A DNA stretch of 64,000 nucleotides from Mucilaginibacter sp. Its GTDB lineage: Bacteria > Bacteroidota > Bacteroidia > Sphingobacteriales > Sphingobacteriaceae. The notes beneath the pieces are model-generated. The model saw only the letters and a list, made by a program, of their open reading frames with translations. It was not told the origin of the DNA and made no database searches. Where the stretch lies: the NCBI RefSeq assembly GCF_025362475.1, contig NZ_JANYGH010000005.1, positions 186,001-250,000 of the forward strand, given 5' to 3'. Positions 55,054 through 61,824 of this stretch are shown piece by piece. Every line of letters starts with the position of its first letter. Positions within the stretch are counted from its first letter, which is position 1. The translations under genes were made by a program, and so were the position numbers.

Positions 55054-55788
55054 TCATTTATTAAACAAACCTTTAACGTTTCTGTAATAGCGTTTGACCG
55101 TGATCCGGAACACGTCATATATTAAAGTGTATATGAGTATGGTAACCGGTACAAAAAAAGAATAAAAGCTAAATGAGCGGAAAAGCCATGCACCACCCAA
55201 CGCACCGCACATAAAGAAAAAAATAATGGCCATGCGTAACTTTATTCTTGGCTTTAATGCGTTATTTTCTTCGGGTTTATTTTGGATAAACTGAGCCAGT
55301 TCAATGCCCAGATCGGTAAATGTGCCGGTTAGGTGCGTTGTTCTGACCACCGAACCGGATACCATAGAAACAAGTGCATTTTGTAAGCCCATTGCAAAAA
55401 GCAGGCTGCCCGCAAATATTTCCTTTGCAACTAAGCTGTGGTCATATCTATACCCCAACAGGGCTACGCTGATAAGTATAGTTGCTTCAATCAATATTGG
55501 AATTACGTATGAATATTGTTGGTTTTTGCCGATCCTGGAAACAATTAAGCTTGATATGAAAGCTCCGGCCAAAAAAAGGAACATCCAAAGTGCAACTACC
55601 CTTGCAGTTCCCCAGTTTTGCAAAGCAATCTGCTCTGCAAATAATGCAGCATGACCGGTTACATTGGTAGTTAGAACACTAAATCCCAGGAACCCTGCTG
55701 CATTAACAAAGCCTGCAGTAATACCTAACAATGATGCCAGTTTTACATTATGCTGATAGGTTCTTTTTGTTCCCAGGTGTCTTAACAT
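55054..55788 (-). CDS. DUF1275 (YoaK-like) membrane protein
   Basis: 244 aa with about six hydrophobic segments. DUF1275 blocks: LLGITAGFVNAAGFLGFSVL, TTNVTGHAALFAEQIAL, SLLFAMGLQNALVSMVSGSVVRTTHLTG and DLGIELAQF. Function not known. It lies tail to tail with hemN and is separated from the SafE-type gene upstream by about 70 bp, so it may be the last gene of the cco run or independent. Confidence 0.85.
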   Translation of the reverse strand: MLRHLGTKRTYQHNVKLASLLGITAGFVNAAGFLGFSVLTTNVTGHAALFAEQIALQNWGTARVVALWMFLFLAGAFISSLIVSRIGKNQQYSYVIPILIEATILISVALLGYRYDHSLVAKEIFAGSLLFAMGLQNALVSMVSGSVVRTTHLTGTFTDLGIELAQFIQNKPEENNALKPRIKLRMAIIFFFMCGALGGAWLFRSFSFYSFFVPVTILIYTLIYDVFRITVKRYYRNVKGLFNK

Positions 55789-55859
55789 TCTTCAAAGTAT
55801 TACCCAGTGGTATCGTGTTTAAGAAATTAAATATCAGTTAAAATAACAGGAAACTGTGT

Positions 55860-56549
55860 TTAATGGCAGGCATTAATTCCTGAGGATTGTTTAGCCGGGC
55901 TTAAATAGGGGATATCCAAATTAAGGCCACGCAAAACAAACCAAAGCCCAAGGCAAACCATGAGATAAGGCATTCCTTTATTAATACGGCGCCTTACAGC
56001 CGGACCGATAAAGCCAGAACTGACCGTCGCCAGCAACATGAGCGGAAATGTTCCCACACCAAACCAAAACATATATTGCGCAGAAGAAAATGGCGAAGAG
56101 GTATTAACAGCCCCGGCAAGGGCCAGGTAAACAAAACCACATGGAAGAAGGCCGTTTAACATTCCAATTGCTAAATGCCCTGCTTTGTGTTTCAATGCAT
56201 AATTTATTAAGCGATTAACAGGCGCTAATATTTTAGGCATTAACCGGCTTTGCATAAGTTTTATTTTAAATAACCGTGAAAACCCAGCCATTATGATAAG
56301 TATACCTGTTAATATACTCACACTTTGCTGCAGGCCAGCCAACCAAAGTTGCTTACCAATAAAACCAATAAGTAATCCTAAAAACGAATAGGTGATAACA
56401 CGGCCGGCATTGTAAATAAATTTATCTGTTGCTACAAGCCACCATCGCGCATGAAATGATGGTATAGCAAATGCAAGCGGGCCACACATTCCTATGCAGT
56501 GTACACTGCCAAATAAACCAATAAAGAAAGCTACCTGGTTACTGCTCAT
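55860..56549 (-). CDS. SafE/TauE-like membrane protein linked to cbb3 oxidase
   Basis: 229 aa, six or so helices. FIGLFGSVHCIGMCGPLAFAI carries the HCxGMCGP motif of the SafE/CcoS-associated subfamily (DsbD-like), and GMLNGLLPCGFVYLALAGA the repeat with PCG. Found next to fix/cco genes in many Bacteroidota and thought to help copper or heme-copper oxidase assembly. Its start overlaps the end of the fixH-like gene by 4 bp. Confidence 0.85.
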   Translation of the reverse strand: MSSNQVAFFIGLFGSVHCIGMCGPLAFAIPSFHARWWLVATDKFIYNAGRVITYSFLGLLIGFIGKQLWLAGLQQSVSILTGILIIMAGFSRLFKIKLMQSRLMPKILAPVNRLINYALKHKAGHLAIGMLNGLLPCGFVYLALAGAVNTSSPFSSAQYMFWFGVGTFPLMLLATVSSGFIGPAVRRRINKGMPYLMVCLGLWFVLRGLNLDIPYLSPAKQSSGINACH

Positions 56550-56968
56550 TTTATATCTACTTCCTGTTCGTATAAATAGGCTTTTTTATTACTTTGCCAT
56601 TCCAATACTACCCTCCACCTGCCTTCTGTTAAGGCCCTGGCCGATATTTGTGTTACCAGGCCAGTATCAGTATTTAATTGAAATGTTTTATCTAGGGCCT
56701 CACTTGATGGCCTTATAAATTTAATATTCCCTTTGGCTGGTTCTGCAAAAGTGACGCTTACTTGCTTTTCGATAATGCTTATTAGCGGTCGGGCATGATC
56801 CTTTACCACTTGCTTTTCCTTATCAAAATCTTTATCAAAGTTTAAGCCTTTTTCATAATAATGATGGTCGTATTCGTCGGCCGGTAAAGCAAACATCTTT
56901 ACGCACATTAATATAATAAACAGCATAAATAAACCCATGCCTATAATAATTCCTTTTCCCCAATTCAT
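56546..56968 (-). CDS. ccoH: FixH/CcoH cbb3 oxidase maturation protein
   Basis: 140 aa. One N-terminal membrane helix (about 5-24), then a periplasmic FixH domain: ADEYDHHYYEKGLNFDKD, NTDTGLVTQISARALTEGRW, RVVLEWQSNKKAYLYEQEV. Acts in oxidase assembly, in contact with the copper transporter CcoI. Its gene starts 4 bp after the ccoG stop. Confidence 0.88.
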   Translation of the reverse strand: MNWGKGIIIGMGLFMLFIILMCVKMFALPADEYDHHYYEKGLNFDKDFDKEKQVVKDHARPLISIIEKQVSVTFAEPAKGNIKFIRPSSEALDKTFQLNTDTGLVTQISARALTEGRWRVVLEWQSNKKAYLYEQEVDIK

Positions 56969-56971
56969 AAT

Positions 56972-58345
56972 TTAATCATTTAATGGCCCAACAAATGTGG
57001 TGCTTACTGTTTTAATTACTTTTTTATTCACTACCAGGTTTATTTTAATATCCGTTTTTGGAGCGTGAATCTGCCGGGAAGGTACCAGGAGGAAAAAAAC
57101 AGTTTTTACAGATCCGCCGGCGGCAACCTTGCCCGGTGCCTGGATATATCTTATCCCGATGGCCGGGTCGGCGGTTTGGAGCGTGATGTTCTTGTCCAGG
57201 TTTGATTTATTGATGATCTCGGCGTTATAAATATTACTGATAAAACCTCCCTTTTGCTCCTGGTACAGCATGCCGGCGCTGCGCATAACAGTAATATCCA
57301 TATCTCCACGACTGAAAATAAAATAACTGAGCACGGTGATCAAAACAACGATGATACCGCTATAGCCAGCCATTCTACCTGTAAAAGATGGTTTTTGCTG
57401 TTTATGGATCATGTTTTCTGAGTAAAAACCGATGAGGTTAAGCGGCTTATGAATTTTTTCCATTACCTCGTTACACACATCGATACAGGCCGTACAGTTA
57501 ATACACTCCATTTGTGTTCCCTGCCTTATATCTATCCCTGTGGGGCAAACAGACACACATAAACCACAATCCACACAGTCGCCTTTAGTATTAACAGGTT
57601 CAATAGTTCTGGATAATTTACCGCGTGGTTCGCCACGTACTTCGTCATAAGCAACAACAAGGGTGTCCTGGTCAAGTAATACTCCCTGAAGCCGTCCGTA
57701 AGGGCATATTACAGTGCAAACCAGCTCGCGTACCTGGCTATATACCAGGTAAAAAACAACGGTAAATATCCAGATGCTTAAAAATCCCGACCAATGCAGT
57801 TCAACAGGCTCTCTGATGATCTTGAACAATGTTTGGCTGCCAACCAGATAGGCCAGGAAAGTATTTGCAATAAGGAATGAAAAAATAACAAACAGGAGGT
57901 GTTTGGCTGTCTTTTTCCATATTTTTTCCTTGTTCCAGGGACCGGCATCTAACTTTTTTTGTTTGTTTGCATCGCCTTCTATCCAAACCTCTATTTTTCT
58001 GAAAAACATTTCCATAAAAATAGTTTGCGGACAGATCCAGCCACAAAAAATACGGCCGAAAGCGATTGTAAATAAAACAACACAAACTACAAAAACAAGG
58101 GTAGCCAATACAAACAGGAAGATATCCTGGGGCCAGAAAACCTGCCCCAGGATTACAAATTGCCTGTCGATAAAGTTTAGCATCAATAAAGGCTGCCCCT
58201 TTATTCTGATTAACGGACCTGTGAAAAACAGTATTAAGTATGCATAGCTAATCCATGAACGCCATTTATATAATTTACCTTTCCGTATCAGCGGATATAT
58301 CCATTTACGCTTCTCTGTTTCTTTCCCTTCCAGTAATCCGTCCAT
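56972..58345 (-). CDS. ccoG: CcoG/FixG iron-sulfur membrane protein
   Basis: 457 aa. Several membrane helices (about 32-52, 80-105, 145-165, 180-200, 330-350). FGRIFCGWICPQTIFMEMFF near residue 100, and the ferredoxin motifs CVDCGLCVSVCPTG and CINCTACIDVC for two 4Fe-4S clusters, then a C-terminal Ig-like domain. In other bacteria CcoG reduces Cu(II) for cbb3 oxidase assembly. It follows ccoP by 10 bp. Confidence 0.94.
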   Translation of the reverse strand: MDGLLEGKETEKRKWIYPLIRKGKLYKWRSWISYAYLILFFTGPLIRIKGQPLLMLNFIDRQFVILGQVFWPQDIFLFVLATLVFVVCVVLFTIAFGRIFCGWICPQTIFMEMFFRKIEVWIEGDANKQKKLDAGPWNKEKIWKKTAKHLLFVIFSFLIANTFLAYLVGSQTLFKIIREPVELHWSGFLSIWIFTVVFYLVYSQVRELVCTVICPYGRLQGVLLDQDTLVVAYDEVRGEPRGKLSRTIEPVNTKGDCVDCGLCVSVCPTGIDIRQGTQMECINCTACIDVCNEVMEKIHKPLNLIGFYSENMIHKQQKPSFTGRMAGYSGIIVVLITVLSYFIFSRGDMDITVMRSAGMLYQEQKGGFISNIYNAEIINKSNLDKNITLQTADPAIGIRYIQAPGKVAAGGSVKTVFFLLVPSRQIHAPKTDIKINLVVNKKVIKTVSTTFVGPLND

Positions 58346-58355
58346 GATCTGTATT

Positions 58356-59255
58356 TTAATTGTTAGATGCTAATTTGTTATCCGCATCTGATTCTTTAGT
58401 TCCCTGGGGTTCTTTAGCCCCAGCAGGCTTCGTTCCGTGTATAGATTTTATATAGTTAGCCACGTCGGATATCTGTTTGGGTGATAGTTGCTTTTCCCAG
58501 GTTGGCATGCCTTTTGCCAATACGCCATACTTAATTGTTTTAAACAAATCGTTTATTTTGCCGCCATGCAGCCAATAATCATCTGTAAGGTTTGGCCCAA
58601 CACTGCCCTGCGCGTGGTCGCCATGGCAAGGTGCGCAAGTTGATTTAAAAATAGTTTGCCCAGACGCTATCACCGCGGGATCATGTACCAGTTTTACAGT
58701 GTTTTCGTCAACCCGGTTAGCAGCTTTGCTTAAAAATACCTTCTTTTCTATATCAGCCTGTACCATTTCTGTTTTATATTCTGCATATTGTAACTGCCCT
58801 GTTTTAAAAACATGGTAATTAAGCAAGTAGGCAACGCCAAAAACGATAGAGCCGTAAAACAAGTACATGAACCAGCCGGGTATTGGGTTATCCAATTCCT
58901 GTATGCCATCATAATCATGCGCTATCAGTATCTCATTTTCTTGTTCCATCGGCCTTAGGGAAAGCAGTTTTTGCCAAACCTCGGCTTTGGGTTTCTTTTC
59001 TTTTTTTGCAGGTTTCATTTCTGCAATGATTTGCTCTTCGGTATAGCCCTCATATTTAAAAATGATCCTGGTTAAAACTTTAAAAGTTTTCAGTAAAATC
59101 AACATAACTATGAGGAATAAAAGAAGCATAGTTACGATAGCCCCATAGCCGATGTAATTCATTATATCGGTAGGAATCAGGCTATCGCTTGCCGCCATAG
59201 CCGGTTGCATAAGCAATATTAAGGCTGAGGATATGATGATCCGGTGAAATTTCAT
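58356..59255 (-). CDS. ccoP: cbb3 oxidase subunit III with a single heme c
   Basis: 299 aa. Signal/helix at the N-terminus, two membrane helices (about 35-60 and 133-153; NPIPGWFMYLFYGSIVFGV is the conserved CcoP_N segment), then one heme domain, CAPCHG (Cys207), with axial Met in KGMPTWEKQLS. Proteobacterial CcoP has two hemes; the single-heme form is usual for Bacteroidota. Its start overlaps the ccoQ stop (ATGA). Confidence 0.93.
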   Translation of the reverse strand: MKFHRIIISSALILLMQPAMAASDSLIPTDIMNYIGYGAIVTMLLLFLIVMLILLKTFKVLTRIIFKYEGYTEEQIIAEMKPAKKEKKPKAEVWQKLLSLRPMEQENEILIAHDYDGIQELDNPIPGWFMYLFYGSIVFGVAYLLNYHVFKTGQLQYAEYKTEMVQADIEKKVFLSKAANRVDENTVKLVHDPAVIASGQTIFKSTCAPCHGDHAQGSVGPNLTDDYWLHGGKINDLFKTIKYGVLAKGMPTWEKQLSPKQISDVANYIKSIHGTKPAGAKEPQGTKESDADNKLASNN

Positions 59256-59443
59256 GATTGGTAAGGTTGTTGTAAATCGGTTAAACTATCTTGTAGCGGT
59301 AAATCACTCATATGATCTACATGCGGTTTGCGAATACGGATAAGCATAACCGTTACTACAATAAAAAACACAAAGAATATCCCCAAAGAGAAAAGCAGGT
59401 AAGCCTGGTTTGCGTTAATGTTTTCTGTGAATTGCTTAAACAT
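59252..59443 (-). CDS. ccoQ: cbb3 oxidase small subunit CcoQ
   Basis: 63 aa from MFKQFTENINANQAYLLFSL at 59443, 7 bp after the ccoNO stop. A longer frame from 59509 would overlap ccoNO and is rejected. One membrane helix (about 16-36) and a short charged tail (RIRKPHVDHM), the CcoQ/FixQ layout. Stabilises the oxidase. Confidence 0.8.
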   Translation of the reverse strand: MFKQFTENINANQAYLLFSLGIFFVFFIVVTVMLIRIRKPHVDHMSDLPLQDSLTDLQQPYQS

Positions 59444-59450
59444 GATGTAA

Positions 59451-61577
59451 TTATTTATTGGCTGTTTTATTTGCTTTGATATCTGTTCCCAAACGTTGCA
59501 GGTAAGCAATAATGGCGATGATCTCTTTGTTGCTTTTTACCTTGATGTGGTCCTGGTACAGGTTGTCTTTTATTTCTTTTGCCTGTTTATCCAGGTCCTG
59601 GTTAGCTATATTCTCGTATCCTACTGGATAGGGAACACCCAAAGTGCGCATGGCGTTTATTTTAACCCGGGTTGATGTGGTATCCAAATTTTGAGTTATC
59701 AGCCAATCGTAATTAGGCATGATACTTCCCGGCGACATCAGCCTCGGATCCATTAAGTGATTATAGTGCCAGGCGTTTCCATATTTCTGTCCTTCCCTGG
59801 CTAAATCCGGACCGGTACGTTTAGAACCCCAAAGAAATGGGTGGTCATAAACAAACTCGCCTGCTTTACTGTATTCACCATAACGCTCAGTTTCTGATCT
59901 GAAGGGACGTACCGTTTGTGAGTGGCAGTTTACGCAACCTTCTCTTATATAAAGATCCCGGCCCTGTAATTCAAGCGGCGTATAAGGCTTTACAGCAGCA
60001 ATTGTTGGTATGTTTGATGATATGGTTAAGGTTGGCATCAGCTCAATAAAAGTTCCAACAAGGATAACAAGCAATGCGGCTATAAGCATCTGAATAGGTT
60101 TACGTTCAAGCCTGCGGTGCCAGCTGTTTTCTCTCGCAATGGTATGTACAGGCTCAAGGGGCATAGCCTGGGCTGCCTCATTAGCTACCAGTTTACCTTG
60201 TAAAGCGGTGCGCGTAAGATTATAGGCCATAACAATAACGCCTAACAGGTACATGGCGCCACCTGCAGAACGCATCATATGCATGGGCAGGATTTGCAAA
60301 GTAGTTTCCAAAAAGTTTGGATATTTCAGCATTCCCTCTGATGTAAATTCTTTTAACATCAGGCTTTGCGTAAAGCCGGCCCAATACATGGGTATGGCAT
60401 AAAATAAAATACCCAGGGTGCCTATCCAGAAATGGAAAGAAGCCATTTTTTTAGAGAACAGTTCTGTTTTATATATACGGGGGATAAGCCAGTATAAAAT
60501 GGCAAAGGTGAGGAAGCCGTTCCAGCCCAGGGCGCCAACGTGAACGTGCGCGATGATCCAATCGCTGAAGTGAGCAATGCCGTTAACCTGTTTCAAAGAA
60601 AGCATTGGTCCTTCAAAGGTGGCCATACCATAAGCGGTTAAGCCAACAACCATGAATTTTAAAATAACATCATCCCTTACTTTGTCCCATGAACCACGAA
60701 GGGTAAGCAATCCGTTGATCATACCACCCCAGCTTGGGGCTATAAGCATAATAGAAAATGCGACACCTAAAGATTGTGCCCAACCCGGTAAGGTAGTATA
60801 TAATAAGTGGTGGGGGCCTGCCCAGATATAAATGAAGATAAGGGCCCAAAAGTGCAGAATACTTAATTTATAAGAGTAGATAGGACGATTAGCCATTTTG
60901 GGCAAAAAGTAGTACATCATGCCCAGGTATGGGGTAGTTAAGAAAAACGCAACCGCGTTATGGCCATACCACCATTGTACCAGGGCATCCTGAACGCCGG
61001 CATAAACCATATAGCTTTTAAAACCTGATACCGGAAGCTCAAATGAGTTAACAATATGTAAAACAGCAATGGTAATAAATGTGGCAATGTAAAACCAAAT
61101 GGCTACGTACAAATGTCTTTCCCTGCGTTTAAATATCGTTCCAAACATATTGATGCCAAAAATTACCCAGATAATGGTGATGGCAATGTCAATAGGCCAT
61201 TCAAGTTCGGCGTATTCATGTGAGGTGGTAAATCCTAATGGCAGTGTAATTACGGCCGAAACAATGATGAGTTGCCAGCCCCAGAAATGGATCTGGCTTA
61301 AAGCATCACTAAACATGCGTGCCTTAAGCAGGCGTTGTAAGGAGTAGTAAACTCCCATAAAAATGGCGTTACCAACAAATGCGAAAATAACCGCATTGGT
61401 GTGAAGAGGGCGGATACGTCCATAGGTTGTATACTGGTTACCCATGTTGGCGGCAGGATGGTAAAGCTGAATGGCTACAATTAAGCCTACAGTCATTCCA
61501 ATAATACCCCAGATTACGGTAGCGATACCAAAATTCCGGACGATCTTGTTGTCATAATAAAAATTTTCGGGCTGCAT
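59451..61577 (-). CDS. ccoN: cbb3 cytochrome oxidase, fused subunits I and II
   Basis: 708 aa. N-terminal part (about 1-470) is the heme-copper subunit with 12 helices: GRIRPLHTNAVIFAFVGNA, VQWWYGHNAVAFFLTTPYLG (metal-binding His), AGPHHLLYTTLPGWAQ, DWIIAHVHVGALGWNG. The C-terminal part (about 520-708) is CcoO: REGCVNCHSQTVRPFRSETE with heme Cys548 and Cys551, KRTGPDLAREG, and MSPGSIMPNYDWL with the axial Met. Fusion of CcoN and CcoO is typical of Bacteroidota. Reduces O2 to water with high affinity. FNR-like site upstream. Confidence 0.97.
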   Translation of the reverse strand: MQPENFYYDNKIVRNFGIATVIWGIIGMTVGLIVAIQLYHPAANMGNQYTTYGRIRPLHTNAVIFAFVGNAIFMGVYYSLQRLLKARMFSDALSQIHFWGWQLIIVSAVITLPLGFTTSHEYAELEWPIDIAITIIWVIFGINMFGTIFKRRERHLYVAIWFYIATFITIAVLHIVNSFELPVSGFKSYMVYAGVQDALVQWWYGHNAVAFFLTTPYLGMMYYFLPKMANRPIYSYKLSILHFWALIFIYIWAGPHHLLYTTLPGWAQSLGVAFSIMLIAPSWGGMINGLLTLRGSWDKVRDDVILKFMVVGLTAYGMATFEGPMLSLKQVNGIAHFSDWIIAHVHVGALGWNGFLTFAILYWLIPRIYKTELFSKKMASFHFWIGTLGILFYAIPMYWAGFTQSLMLKEFTSEGMLKYPNFLETTLQILPMHMMRSAGGAMYLLGVIVMAYNLTRTALQGKLVANEAAQAMPLEPVHTIARENSWHRRLERKPIQMLIAALLVILVGTFIELMPTLTISSNIPTIAAVKPYTPLELQGRDLYIREGCVNCHSQTVRPFRSETERYGEYSKAGEFVYDHPFLWGSKRTGPDLAREGQKYGNAWHYNHLMDPRLMSPGSIMPNYDWLITQNLDTTSTRVKINAMRTLGVPYPVGYENIANQDLDKQAKEIKDNLYQDHIKVKSNKEIIAIIAYLQRLGTDIKANKTANK

Positions 61578-61600
61578 AAAATGTTGTCTTTTTCTGGTTG

Positions 61601-61665
61601 TAAAACTATTGAGGAGTGGCGGGTGACAGAATGATGACAGTTGGCTTTAAAGGTGATCGTAGTCA
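61601..61665 (-). promoter_or_regulatory. FNR-like site and -7 element of ccoNO
   Basis: Site TGAT-CGTA-GTCA at 61654-61665, which overlaps the ccoS stop codon; TAGTTTTA at 61601-61608 on the minus strand (one mismatch to TAnnTTTG), 55 bp away centre to centre. The transcript would start about 20 bp before the ccoNO ATG. Confidence 0.6.
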
Positions 61666-61824
61666 CTTTTTATCCTCATCTGGATGTTCATCATCCAGTA
61701 AAATGCGAATGGAGGGCGTATACAGGTCATCATTTTGCCCGCTGCGCTGTGCCCATAAAAAGGCACTTAAAAATCCAAGGGCCAGCAATACGCTGCAGCC
61801 GATGAGGAAATAAATGATGCTCAT
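61663..61824 (-). CDS. ccoS: cbb3 oxidase assembly protein CcoS
   Basis: 53 aa. ATG at 61822-61824 overlaps the ccoI stop (ATGA); stop at 61663-61665. MSIIYFLIGCSVLLALGFLS is the conserved N-terminal helix, followed by AFLWAQRSGQNDDLYTPSIR, the family pattern. Needed for cofactor insertion into the oxidase in other bacteria. Confidence 0.9.
   Translation of the reverse strand: MSIIYFLIGCSVLLALGFLSAFLWAQRSGQNDDLYTPSIRILLDDEHPDEDKK

Noticed and set aside
59444..59509. Longer start for ccoQ
   Set aside because: It would overlap the end of ccoNO by about 60 bp, and the conserved part begins at MFKQF.
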